Assembly: GCF_900177485.1 (NCBI RefSeq)
Contig: NZ_LT840186.1
Span: 744,001 to 808,000 of the forward strand
Direction: 5' to 3'
From: Candidatus Pelagibacter sp. HIMB1321
GTDB taxonomy: Bacteria > Pseudomonadota > Alphaproteobacteria > Pelagibacterales > Pelagibacteraceae
Length of the DNA: 64,000 nucleotides
Numbering within the stretch: the first letter of the stretch is position 1; each line of letters opens with the position of its first letter. A program made the translations under genes and the position numbers. The notes beneath the pieces are model-generated. The model saw only the letters and a list, made by a program, of their open reading frames with translations. It had not been told where the DNA came from and searched no databases. Below are positions 25,570 to 33,743 of the stretch, in pieces.

Positions 25570-26084
25570 TTATTGTTTTTACCTTTTAAAATTAAAATTG
25601 ATTTAAAACCTTCTGCTAAAGATTGTAAAAATAGAATGAAGAAACTTAAAAACATTATAAAATGCATTGGCCAAATTGGAGGATTCCAAGCTGAATGGCC
25701 GGTACTTTCACCACTTAAAAAAGAGTATTCGGTGTGCTGATATAGTTTTAAAGATAAAACACTCAAGCAAGGAATTATAAAAATAATATAGAAAAATAAA
25801 TCAATAACCGCTTTTTTTTTATTTGATAATCTATTGTAAAAAATATCTATTCTAATGTGCTCTTGTTTTTTTAATGTTAAAGCACCACCCAATAAAAAAT
25901 GAAAACCCATCAACAAATAGCCAAATTCATATGCCCATATTGTAGGGTTATTTAAAACATATCTTGCAAAAACCTCGTAACAAGTTGCAACTATCAGAGG
26001 AATAATGAGACCTGAAGCAATATATCCAGGAAAACAAGTTATAATTTCAGTATATCTTATGAATTTATTCAAAAAAGTTCTCAT
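25566..26084 (-). CDS. dctQ: TRAP transporter small permease DctQ
   Basis: Four-helix small membrane subunit (172 aa) that joins DctM. The family signature YEVFARYVLNNPTIWAYEF sits near residue 37, and KKQEHIRIDIFYNRLS follows the second helix. The only sensible start (26084) directly follows an intercistronic hairpin, with four U residues between. Its Shine-Dalgarno-like GGTGA lies inside the 3' arm of that hairpin, so the hairpin probably keeps DctQ/DctM production well below DctP. Confidence 0.9.
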   Translation of the reverse strand: MRTFLNKFIRYTEIITCFPGYIASGLIIPLIVATCYEVFARYVLNNPTIWAYEFGYLLMGFHFLLGGALTLKKQEHIRIDIFYNRLSNKKKAVIDLFFYIIFIIPCLSVLSLKLYQHTEYSFLSGESTGHSAWNPPIWPMHFIMFLSFFILFLQSLAEGFKSILILKGKNNK

Positions 26085-26088
26085 AAAA

Positions 26089-26116
26089 ATCTCACCCTAA
26101 ATTTTTAGGGTGAGAT
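26089..26116 (-). terminator. Strong dctP-dctQ intercistronic hairpin
   Basis: A near-perfect inverted repeat: ATCTCACCCTAAA and its exact complement separated by 2 nt (13 possible pairs; about 12 with a 4-nt loop). On the minus strand it lies 13 bp after the dctP stop and is followed by TTTT and then the dctQ ATG. It resembles a partial terminator/attenuator that also stabilises the dctP message. The 3' arm contains AGGGTGAG, the only Shine-Dalgarno-like sequence for dctQ, so folding should hide it. Confidence 0.75.
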
Positions 26117-26128
26117 CAATTTTTAATA

Positions 26129-27181
26129 TTATCTTACTTTTACATTTCTGTATTTTCCAGAATCTTTCCATCTAGAAAAGTACTCATTTTGATGATCCAA
26201 AACTTTCTTAAAGTAAGCATTCTCTTTAGCTACCCCTTCAGCCCATTTTAAACCAGCCTCTCGACCAGCATATTGAACTTCTGCATCTAACTCTATAATT
26301 TCATTTCCTTTACCTTTGAAATATTCAAGAGCTTTTGCATCTTCATCTCCAATAGTTAACCAAGAGTCCATTGTGGTAACAAAAGCTGCATCTTTTACCA
26401 ATTGCTTATCAGCAGCAGATAATTTACCCCAAGCCTTTTTGTTTATTACTAATTCAAAAGGCGCTGTAGGCTGATGCACACCTGGAATGATCACGTATTT
26501 AGTAACTTTATCAAAACCTGGTGAAATATTTTCCCAAAGTGTTCCCCACTCTGTTGCATCAATTGTTCCTCTTTCAAGAGCAGTATAAACTTCTCCTCCA
26601 GGCATTGTAACTGGTGAAGCTCCCATGCCTTTAGAAATTTCTAGCCAAGCTCCAGCGGTTCTAAGCTTCAAACCTTGTAAATCATTTAAACTTTTTACTG
26701 GTTTTCTAGAATGAAGAAATACTTCTGCAGTTCTAACAAATAGTGGCATTGAAACTAAACCGAACTTTTGATCTCTAAATTCAGCTTGCATTTCTGCTCC
26801 ACCACCTCTGTATAACCAATGTAGCATTTTTTCTGTATCACTTGATCCTGCATAGCCACCGAATAAAACTGTAGTTTTATCTTTACCCCAGTCATATCCC
26901 ATCCAAGTATGACCCATATCAGCAACACCATTTTTCACAGTTTCTGAAACTTTCAAACCTGGTCCAAGAGTACCAGCTGGAAAAACCTCAATCTGTATTC
27001 TTCCATTTGACATCTTATCTACATTTGCTGCAAATGCTTTAGCACCAATTTCCATTAAAGGACCACCACCCCAACTAGTAGCCATTTTAAACTTATGTTT
27101 ATCAGCTGCAATTGAATGAGAAGTGATTACTAATGAAAAAGTTGCAATTAATAAAAATAATTTTTTTATTTTATTAATCAT
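26129..27181 (-). CDS. dctP: TRAP transporter solute-binding protein DctP
   Basis: Periplasmic ligand-binding subunit (350 aa) with a Sec signal peptide (cleaved near Ala26). The conserved Arg174 (GLKLRTAG), which salt-bridges the ligand carboxylate in this family, is present. The later IDATEWGTLWEN resembles the 2-oxo-acid-binding TakP type, where an Asp/Glu-Trp pair shapes the pocket. A monocarboxylate or 2-oxoacid ligand is therefore likely but not certain. A strong Shine-Dalgarno GGAGGG precedes the start. The operator-like palindrome at 27247-27266 lies 66 bp upstream. An attenuating hairpin follows the gene. Confidence 0.9.
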   Translation of the reverse strand: MINKIKKLFLLIATFSLVITSHSIAADKHKFKMATSWGGGPLMEIGAKAFAANVDKMSNGRIQIEVFPAGTLGPGLKVSETVKNGVADMGHTWMGYDWGKDKTTVLFGGYAGSSDTEKMLHWLYRGGGAEMQAEFRDQKFGLVSMPLFVRTAEVFLHSRKPVKSLNDLQGLKLRTAGAWLEISKGMGASPVTMPGGEVYTALERGTIDATEWGTLWENISPGFDKVTKYVIIPGVHQPTAPFELVINKKAWGKLSAADKQLVKDAAFVTTMDSWLTIGDEDAKALEYFKGKGNEIIELDAEVQYAGREAGLKWAEGVAKENAYFKKVLDHQNEYFSRWKDSGKYRNVKVR

Positions 27182-27246
27182 AATTACCCTCCGATTAGTT
27201 AGTTAATTATTAAAAGTATGCACAATTAACAAATTAAAGTCAATTG

Positions 27247-27266
27247 GTGATATATCTCAGATATAT
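27247..27266 (+). promoter_or_regulatory. Operator-like palindrome upstream of dctP
   Basis: GTGATATATCTCAGATATAT. Its core TATATCT-C-AGATATA is a perfect 15-nt palindrome around a central C. It sits between the panB-like stop and dctP start, where a promoter for dctPQM is expected. Best copy of the shared motif (see 23298 and 28149). Confidence 0.6.
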
Positions 27267-27274
27267 AAGAATGG

Positions 27275-28138
27275 TTAAATTTGTTTTCTCTTTTCTACTA
27301 ATGAGAGAAATGTTTCATATTCTTTATCAGATACTGAATAAGAATGTTCTTCATCAGGGAATGACCCATTTTTAACTTCCTGAACATATTTCTTAAGACC
27401 ATTTACAGCTACTTCGGTTAAATTAGCATACCGTTTAGTAAACTTAGGCTTAAAATCGGTGAAGACACCTAATAAATCATAAGATAAAAGTATTTGACCA
27501 TCAGTTCCATTACCAGCGCCAATACCAATAGTTGGAATATTTAGTTGTTCTGAAATTACTTTAGCTATTTTGGCAGGAACAGCTTCAAATTCTAACATAA
27601 AGCAACCTGCATCTTGGATTGCAAAAGCATCTTCAAGAATTTTCATTGCACCTTCTGCGGTTTTACCTTGAAGTTTAAATCCACCAAACATTGCAATTGT
27701 ATGTGGTGTTAATCCAATATGAGATGCTGTTGGTATTCCAGAGTCTACCAATGACTTTAAAATATGTGCTTGGGATTTACCTCCTTGTGGTTTTACTGCA
27801 TCACAATCAGCTTCTTGCATAAATCTTGTAGCATTTTTTAAAGCATTATTGATAGTGTTGTAACTTTGATATGGCATACAGCCCAAAACAAATGTATTTG
27901 GCGCACCTTTTCTAACTGCTAATGCATGCATAACCATCATATCCATAGTAGCTGGAATTGTACTTTTGTGTCCATGAGCTACCATTGCAAGCGAGTCTCC
28001 TACAACACAGACATCTACACCTGCTGCTTCAGCCCAACTTGCAGAAGTATAATCTGGAACGGAAGAATAAACCATTTTCTCACCTGAATGTTTAGAATCG
28101 ATAATTTCTTGAATTAATCTTTTTTTTTTTTCAGGCAT
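27275..28138 (-). CDS. PanB-like aldolase (ketopantoate hydroxymethyltransferase family)
   Basis: 287 aa, full-length PanB fold. Canonical PanB condenses 2-oxoisovalerate with methylene-THF. The first metal ligand Asp48 (CVVGDSLAM), Lys116 and the catalytic Glu185 (EFEAVPAK) are kept, as is GLTPHTIAMFGGFKLQGKT. However the second metal ligand Asp (DxPF motif) is replaced by Cys87 (LGCMPYQSY), the GYDST loop reads GHKST, and the VKLEGG motif reads VKPQGG (Glu to Gln118). With its place in a GntR-controlled TRAP/oxidoreductase cluster, this suggests a diverged catabolic aldolase instead of the biosynthetic enzyme. No panC or panE is nearby. Operator at 28149 lies 11 bp upstream. Confidence 0.75.
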   Translation of the reverse strand: MPEKKKRLIQEIIDSKHSGEKMVYSSVPDYTSASWAEAAGVDVCVVGDSLAMVAHGHKSTIPATMDMMVMHALAVRKGAPNTFVLGCMPYQSYNTINNALKNATRFMQEADCDAVKPQGGKSQAHILKSLVDSGIPTASHIGLTPHTIAMFGGFKLQGKTAEGAMKILEDAFAIQDAGCFMLEFEAVPAKIAKVISEQLNIPTIGIGAGNGTDGQILLSYDLLGVFTDFKPKFTKRYANLTEVAVNGLKKYVQEVKNGSFPDEEHSYSVSDKEYETFLSLVEKRKQI

Positions 28139-28148
28139 AAATATATTT

Positions 28149-28160
28149 GTGATATATCAT
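28149..28160. promoter_or_regulatory. Operator-like palindrome between panB-like gene and gntR
   Basis: GTGATATATCAT, containing the perfect 10-nt palindrome TGATATATCA (28150-28159). It shares GTGATATATC with the dctP element. Located 11 bp before the panB-like start and 55 bp before the regulator's likely start, where one bound dimer could control both divergent units (autoregulation). Confidence 0.5.
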
Positions 28161-28214
28161 AAGTTAATTTATTTTGATTGCAGTTGTCAATATTTAATAA
28201 TAGCTTGCTTTGGA

Positions 28215-28856
28215 ATGTCTAAAACTTTAGCGGAAAAAACTTATTCTATAATTGAGGAGAAAATAGTTAAACTAGAATATAAACCAGGTTCGTTTATTAC
28301 AGAAAATTTCTTAGAAAAAAATCTAAAATGTGGAAGAACTCCAATTAGAGAAGCTATTCAAAAATTAGCAAGAGAAGGTTTGATTAAAGTTCTACCAAGA
28401 AAAGGTTTGTTAATAACAGAAATAAACATAAATGATCAGCTAAATTTGGTTCAGGTAAGAAGAGAAATTGAACGATTAATGGCAAAATTAGCAGCAAAAA
28501 ATTCAAACACTAATGAAAGAAAAAAATTTAGAGAAATATCTTATGCAATGAAAAAATGTAAAAAAAATAATACTGCTAAATTTATTAAATTGGATAGTCA
28601 AATGAATGATTTATTGTCAGTCACCTGTGATAATGAATTTGTAAGAAGAGCTATTAAATTGGTGGCAAGTTTATCTAGACGTTTTTGGTTTTATAGAAAT
28701 AAAGGTCAATTAGAGGATTTATTAGTAATGGCAAAATTACATTCAGCAGTATGCGATGCAATTGCGCAAGGTAATGAAAATTTAGCACAATCAAAGTCTG
28801 ATAAATTGATGGATTATATAGAAAATTTTACAAAACAATCCATTAATACCATTTAA
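28215..28856 (+). CDS. GntR-family (FadR/FCD-type) transcriptional regulator
   Basis: 213 aa when started at ATG 28215 (MSKTLAEKTYSIIEEKI). A GTG at 28149 also opens the frame, but it lies in the operator and would add 22 residues unlike any GntR protein. Winged helix residues 1-70 include KCGRTPIREAIQKLAREGL, the recognition helix. The FCD-type ligand domain follows (about 75-205) with an Asp near KLDSQMND and His in AKLHSAVCD; one usual metal-binding His seems replaced by Asn/Met. Divergent from the panB-like gene and 2 bp before the FAD oxidoreductase, so co-transcribed with it. Likely local regulator of 22284-30196. Confidence 0.85.
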   Translation: MSKTLAEKTYSIIEEKIVKLEYKPGSFITENFLEKNLKCGRTPIREAIQKLAREGLIKVLPRKGLLITEININDQLNLVQVRREIERLMAKLAAKNSNTNERKKFREISYAMKKCKKNNTAKFIKLDSQMNDLLSVTCDNEFVRRAIKLVASLSRRFWFYRNKGQLEDLLVMAKLHSAVCDAIAQGNENLAQSKSDKLMDYIENFTKQSINTI

Positions 28857-28858
28857 AA

Positions 28859-30196
28859 ATGGAAATCATTGATAAAAGAGTTGTAGATAACATTTCAACA
28901 GATGTTGTTGTTGTAGGCGGTGGTGCAGCAGGTGTAGCCGCTGCTAATACAATTGCAAATCAAAATCTAAAAGTTGTTTTAATAGAAAAATATGGTTTTT
29001 GTGGTGGTGGTGCTGTAGCTGGATTATCAGGCACAATTTGTGGCTTGTATGAAGCTTCAGATAAATTACAAAATAAACCTAAACAAGCTGTATTTGGTTT
29101 TACAGATGAATTTGCAAAAATGTTGGAAAAAAAAGGTGGTTTAACCGAGCCAATAGCTTATGGAAAAACTTTTACAAGAGTGCATGATCCCTTAGTCTGG
29201 AAAGAAACTGCAGATATTTTTCTACAAAACAAAAATATTACAACAATTTATCACGCTGTAGTTATTAAAACGTTAGTGGAAGGAAATGATAAAATTGAAG
29301 GTGTGCAGGTTTGGAGTAAACAAGGCACTTTTAATATTAGAAGCAAAATTACAATTGATGCATCTGGTGATGCAGATGTAATTGCAATGGCAGGATTGCC
29401 TAATTTTATAGGTGATAAAGGTAAAGTGCAAAATCCAACTATGATTTTTAAAATTTCAGGTGTTGATATTGAAACTTTTAAACAAACATACGGATTAAAT
29501 TCAATAATGCCTCAAGAAGTTACTGATTTGATAACTAAAATGAGCAAAGAAAATAAATATAAACTTCCTAGGGCTAAAATTTGGTTATTTTCAACAACAA
29601 AGCCAAATGAGTTATTATGTAACTGCACAAGAATAATTGGAGAGGATGGCAGAGAATTGAATTCTCTTTACTATAAAGATTTTACAGAAGCTGAAACTCA
29701 AGGCAGAAAACAAATTCGTGAATATGCAAAATTTTTTAAAGAAAATTTAAAAGGTTGTGAAAAGTCATTTGTAACTGATACTGGAACACAAGTTGGAATA
29801 AGACAAACAAGACAAGTGGATGGGGTATACAAACTTAAAAATAATGATGTAATCAATGGAAAAAAGTTTAAAGATGGTATTGCAAGATCGCCTTGGCCAA
29901 TAGAACTTCATTCTGGGAATAAACCAAAAGTTGAATGGTTGCTGGATGACGTGTATGAAGTTCCTTTGAATTGTTTTATTCCTAAAAATGGAGAAGGTAT
30001 TATTGCAGCAGGAAGGTGCTTATCTGCTGAACATGAAGCTGTTGCATCAGCAAGAGTAACTGCACAGTGCTTTAGCTATGGTCATGCAGTTGGACATGCA
30101 GCCTCAATTTCAATCAAAGAAAATATGTTATTAAGAGATATAAAAGGTGAAAATGTTAGAAGAATACTCAATAAAGAAGGAGCAAGATTAGATTAA
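28859..30196 (+). CDS. FAD-dependent oxidoreductase (FAD_oxidored family)
   Basis: 445 aa flavoprotein. The N-terminal FAD motif VVVVGGGAAGVAAANT (GGGAAG at 20-25) is followed by the family's IEKYGFCGGGAVAGLSG segment, which in this group lies over the flavin and sometimes binds a metal or cluster. ITIDASGDADVIAMAG and the C-terminal GIIAAGRCLSAEHEAVASARV complete the FAD site. No signal peptide. It starts 2 bp after gntR, implying that it acts in the pathway that GntR controls, probably oxidising a hydroxy acid or amine. Exact substrate unknown. Confidence 0.82.
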   Translation: MEIIDKRVVDNISTDVVVVGGGAAGVAAANTIANQNLKVVLIEKYGFCGGGAVAGLSGTICGLYEASDKLQNKPKQAVFGFTDEFAKMLEKKGGLTEPIAYGKTFTRVHDPLVWKETADIFLQNKNITTIYHAVVIKTLVEGNDKIEGVQVWSKQGTFNIRSKITIDASGDADVIAMAGLPNFIGDKGKVQNPTMIFKISGVDIETFKQTYGLNSIMPQEVTDLITKMSKENKYKLPRAKIWLFSTTKPNELLCNCTRIIGEDGRELNSLYYKDFTEAETQGRKQIREYAKFFKENLKGCEKSFVTDTGTQVGIRQTRQVDGVYKLKNNDVINGKKFKDGIARSPWPIELHSGNKPKVEWLLDDVYEVPLNCFIPKNGEGIIAAGRCLSAEHEAVASARVTAQCFSYGHAVGHAASISIKENMLLRDIKGENVRRILNKEGARLD

Positions 30197-30204
30197 CAAA
30201 AAAA

Positions 30205-32634
30205 TTATGCTTTTAATTTATTATTTTCAGGATCAAAGACAGGTTCTTTAATAATTGTTGCTTTAATTTTGTTGCCTTGAATTTCAATTGTAAATTCATT
30301 ACCAAGTTTAGCGGTTTCAGGTTTAACATAAGCAAAGGCTAAACTTTTCTTAACTCTAAAACCGTATCCACCAGATGTTGTAAGCCCTACTCTTTCATTG
30401 TTAAAATATACAGGTTCATTACCATGGGCATCAGCATTTTTTGCATCAACTTCTAAATAAACTAATTTTGTATCAATGCCTTTTTTTAATCTTTCTTTAA
30501 CTGCATCTGATCCAATAAAATTATCTTTTTTATCTAGATTAAAAAATTTATCTAAACTTGCCTCAACCACACTTATTTCTGGAGTTAATTCTGACCCCCA
30601 ACCTCTATAACCTTTTTCCATTCTCATCGAATTTAGAGTTCTTGAACCAAAATCAATTATATTTTCACTTTGTCCCTCTTTAAATAATAAATCATAAACC
30701 TCACTCATTTTATCCATTGCAATATGAAGCTCCCATCCAAGTTCACCAGCATAATTTACTCTTAGTGCTAAAACTTCAATATCATTAATTTTTATCTGTT
30801 TTGATTTTAACCAAGGAAAATTTTCATTTGATAAATCGGTATTTGTAACTTTTGATAAAACATTTCTTGATTTAGGACCAATTAAACCGAGCACCCCTTT
30901 TTCTAATGAAACATTTTTAATTGCTACTTTTTCAGTATCAAGTTTATTTTGATTAAACCAATCTAAATCTCTTATTTCAGAAACTGCTGCTGATAATGCG
31001 TAGTAATGATTTTCTTTAACTTTTGTGATTGTAAATTCACTCTGAATTCTACCAATATTGTTTAATGTGTGAGTTAATATGATGCTTCCATCTTTTTTTG
31101 GAATTCTATTAACACATAATCGATCTAGAAATTGATAACTATCCTCTCCTGTTATTTCATATTTTGAAAAAGTACTTAAATCTAAAATCCCAACATGATT
31201 ATGAACATGCTCACATTCTTTTTGGATATAAGGAAAAACATTATTTCTATTATAACTTAACTCCTCTTTAATTTTATCGGTATTAAACCAATCTGGTTTT
31301 TCCCAACCATACAAATCATAATATTCTGCACCCTTATCTTTTAATGTTTGATAAACCCCAGATGTTTTCATTGGTCTTCCAGCTTCAACTTTTTCGTGGG
31401 GCATTGGTGTTATATACATTCGTCCGTATTGTTCTTTTGATTTTATAACTGAATATTCTTTATCCACCCAATTTAGATATCTTCTAGGCTCAAACTCCAT
31501 CATATTAATTTCACTGTCACCATGTACAATCCATTGAGCCATAAATTTTCCAGCTCCACCACCATGTGCTATCCCGATACTTGCTGCACAAAACATCCAA
31601 AAGTTTTTTAGTCCTGGTGCAGGACCTGCTAGAAAATTGTCATCAGGTGTATGAGTAATAGGTCCACAAATAATTCTTTTAATTCCAACATCTTTAAATT
31701 GTGGAATTCTATCCATTCCTCTTTCTAAATATTTTTCAATTCTATCTAAATCTGGTTCTAAAAGTTCCATATCAAACTTCCAATCCATTCCTTCTAATGC
31801 CCAAGCAGCAACTTCTTTTTCATAAGGTCCAATTAATAATCCTTTACCCTCTTGTCTTAAGTAAGATGATGAGTCTGGATCTCTAACAACTGGAAGTTCT
31901 TTATCTAATTTTTCAATCTCTGGATGAGCCTCTGTTACTAAATATTGATGAACCATATTGATACTTGGGACATTCTTAATTCCAACCATTTGTGATACTT
32001 CTGGACAAAAACTTCCTGCAGCATTTACAACATGCTCACAGGTTATATTTCCTTTTTCAGTTATAACTTTCCATTCACCACTTGGTAATTGTTCAATATC
32101 AGTTACTCTATTTTTTCTATAGATTTTAGCACCTTTATCTCTTGCACCTTTTGCCATTGCATTAGTTGTTGAAGTTGGATCAGTATAACCATCTTCAGGA
32201 GTGTAAAATGCTCCAAGTATTCCATCTAATTTTATAAATGGATGATATTTGTGAATTTCATCTGTTGAAATAATAGAACAGGGAGATCCAGCTATATCTA
32301 AAATTCCTTTAACATAATGAAACCACTGAAGATCTTCTTTTTTATAAGCTAGTCTTAAGCTTCCTGTTTCATGAAAACCTGTTGGTTGTCCTGTTTCTTT
32401 TTCTAAAGATTTATAAAGATTTGTTGAATGAAGATGAATTTTAGCAAGATTTAAACTACTCAACATATGAGGGCATTGACCAGCTGCATGCCAAGTTGAA
32501 CCAGAAGTTAATTCACTTTTTTCAATTAAAACAACATCGCTCCAACCCTCTTTAGTTAAATGATATAATAAGCTTACACCCATTATACCGCCACCGATGA
32601 TCACAAGTTTTGCATGAGATTGTAGTTCAGACAT
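30205..32634 (-). CDS. Dimethylglycine/sarcosine dehydrogenase-family flavoprotein
   Basis: 809 aa. The N-terminal DAO domain has IIGGGIMGVSLLY (13-25) and SGSTWHAAGQC with His49, the position that carries covalent FAD in dimethylglycine dehydrogenase. A FAO_M linker follows, then glycine-cleavage-T-like folate domains (about 425-800) with ELGWELHIAMDKM and MRMEKGYRGWGSE. It would demethylate dimethylglycine or sarcosine, passing the methyl carbon to THF. Length and domain order match the family. No start overlap; a possible 33-aa ORF lies between it and the cytochrome gene. Substrate (DMG versus sarcosine) is not fixed; a sarcosine oxidase is encoded 23 kb away. Confidence 0.85.
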   Translation of the reverse strand: MSELQSHAKLVIIGGGIMGVSLLYHLTKEGWSDVVLIEKSELTSGSTWHAAGQCPHMLSSLNLAKIHLHSTNLYKSLEKETGQPTGFHETGSLRLAYKKEDLQWFHYVKGILDIAGSPCSIISTDEIHKYHPFIKLDGILGAFYTPEDGYTDPTSTTNAMAKGARDKGAKIYRKNRVTDIEQLPSGEWKVITEKGNITCEHVVNAAGSFCPEVSQMVGIKNVPSINMVHQYLVTEAHPEIEKLDKELPVVRDPDSSSYLRQEGKGLLIGPYEKEVAAWALEGMDWKFDMELLEPDLDRIEKYLERGMDRIPQFKDVGIKRIICGPITHTPDDNFLAGPAPGLKNFWMFCAASIGIAHGGGAGKFMAQWIVHGDSEINMMEFEPRRYLNWVDKEYSVIKSKEQYGRMYITPMPHEKVEAGRPMKTSGVYQTLKDKGAEYYDLYGWEKPDWFNTDKIKEELSYNRNNVFPYIQKECEHVHNHVGILDLSTFSKYEITGEDSYQFLDRLCVNRIPKKDGSIILTHTLNNIGRIQSEFTITKVKENHYYALSAAVSEIRDLDWFNQNKLDTEKVAIKNVSLEKGVLGLIGPKSRNVLSKVTNTDLSNENFPWLKSKQIKINDIEVLALRVNYAGELGWELHIAMDKMSEVYDLLFKEGQSENIIDFGSRTLNSMRMEKGYRGWGSELTPEISVVEASLDKFFNLDKKDNFIGSDAVKERLKKGIDTKLVYLEVDAKNADAHGNEPVYFNNERVGLTTSGGYGFRVKKSLAFAYVKPETAKLGNEFTIEIQGNKIKATIIKEPVFDPENNKLKA

Positions 32635-32652
32635 ATTAATTATGTATTTTGA

Positions 32653-32754
32653 TTAATTAGAAGAAGTAGTTGTAAATTTTAGAAAATACAAATATAAAAA
32701 TAACGCAATAATTATAGGCCTAAACTCTATTTTGAGCTTCTCTTTTATTTTCAC
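32653..32754 (-). CDS. Possible 33-aa single-helix membrane peptide
   Basis: A GTG at 32754 overlaps the last base of the cytochrome c' stop codon and opens a 33-codon frame (MKIKEKLKIEFRPIIIALFL start) ending TAA at 32653. A basic N-terminus, one hydrophobic helix and a short Thr/Ser tail are what a small membrane peptide would look like. It fills most of the otherwise empty 119-bp spacer. No Shine-Dalgarno check is decisive, and AT-rich sequence yields hydrophobic codons easily. Confidence 0.3.
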   Translation of the reverse strand: MKIKEKLKIEFRPIIIALFLYLYFLKFTTTSSN

Positions 32755-33221
32755 TAATGTTCTTCTCTATACTTATTGTGACAAGCTTTACAATTTCCCC
32801 ACATCAATTTTCCTAAAACAAGTTTTACATCATCACTATTCTGAATAATTGAAGCTAACTCAAGCATATCATTTGAGGATTTATCCATCAAAGAGTTAAA
32901 ATTATCTTTCTCCTCCCAAATAATTGGCAATGACTCAGTTTTAAAACCTTGTTTAGTATTTTCAGGAAACATCTCCTTAAGTTTTTTATAATTTTCACTC
33001 ATTTCCATCATTAATTTTTTTGCGTCATCAAAATTTCCACTTGATGAAAGAGCTTGAACTCTTTTTGCGGTATTATAATTTTTACTAAATAATGCTTTCC
33101 TACCTTTAATGATTTCCTCTACAGTTTGATTGGCATTCGCATTAAATCCAACAAAAATAAAAGAAATTATGATTATACCCTTGCATATAAGGTTAATCGT
33201 GTGTTTAATTAAAATGTGCAT
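32754..33221 (-). CDS. Cytochrome c' / class II c-type cytochrome
   Basis: 155 aa periplasmic four-helix-bundle cytochrome. A signal peptide (about 1-31, ending NANA) precedes the mature domain, and the haem-binding CKACH (Cys144, Cys147, His148) is near the C-terminus, as in cytochromes c' and c556. Divergent from the cytochrome b561 gene; the two start codons overlap, and they may form one electron-transfer pair across the inner membrane. Function in SAR11-like cells unknown; NO binding and electron carriage are both known for the family. Confidence 0.82.
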   Translation of the reverse strand: MHILIKHTINLICKGIIIISFIFVGFNANANQTVEEIIKGRKALFSKNYNTAKRVQALSSSGNFDDAKKLMMEMSENYKKLKEMFPENTKQGFKTESLPIIWEEKDNFNSLMDKSSNDMLELASIIQNSDDVKLVLGKLMWGNCKACHNKYREEH

Positions 33222-33743
33222 TTAACAAACACCATAACAGAATATGGATTTATTTCAAAATTCTTTCATTGGTCAACAGCTTTACTTTTAATTATTCAAA
33301 TTCCTTTGGGATTTTACTTAGTTGATTTAGATTTTGGAAAGACAAGGATAGATATAGAAAATATTCATGTAATTATTGGGTTAAGTATATTTTATTTAGT
33401 TATTTTAAGGCTTTTAAATAACTTTTTAAATCCAACGCCAAAAATTATAACAAGTAGTTTTTTTGGTCAAAAATTTATAGCAAAACTAAATCATGTCTTG
33501 CTTTATTTATCTGTATTAACAATTACTATTTCAGGAATTTTGAAAAAACTATTTAATGGTGAAAAATTAAATTTTTTTTTTAAGGATATTCAAATTCAAG
33601 ATAATTTTGATTTGGCAGATCAATTTTATGATATTCATATACTGGCTAATTATACCTTGATAGGTTTAATATCCTTACACATATTAGCAGTGATAGTTCA
33701 CCGTTATATTTTTAAAGAAAATATTTTAAAAAAAATGCTATGA
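33216..33743 (+). CDS. Cytochrome b561-family membrane protein
   Basis: 175 aa with four predicted helices and conserved His ligands: FFHWSTALLLIIQ (helix 1), ENIHVIIGL (helix 2), LNHVLLYLS (helix 3) and YDIHILANYTL plus LHILAVIVHRY (helix 4). This is the bacterial di-haem b561 pattern, moving electrons between quinone and a periplasmic acceptor, here plausibly the divergent cytochrome c'. The start taken is GTG 33216; an ATG at 33214 is out of frame. Starting there leaves a normal short N-terminus before helix 1. The stop touches the DnaQ-like gene with no spacer. Confidence 0.82.
   Translation: MHLTNTITEYGFISKFFHWSTALLLIIQIPLGFYLVDLDFGKTRIDIENIHVIIGLSIFYLVILRLLNNFLNPTPKIITSSFFGQKFIAKLNHVLLYLSVLTITISGILKKLFNGEKLNFFFKDIQIQDNFDLADQFYDIHILANYTLIGLISLHILAVIVHRYIFKENILKKML

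Noticed and set aside
28149-28214. Upstream GTG start for the GntR regulator
   Set aside because: Would place coding sequence over the palindrome and add 22 residues unlike GntR proteins; the ATG at 28215 begins at the normal winged-helix N-terminus.
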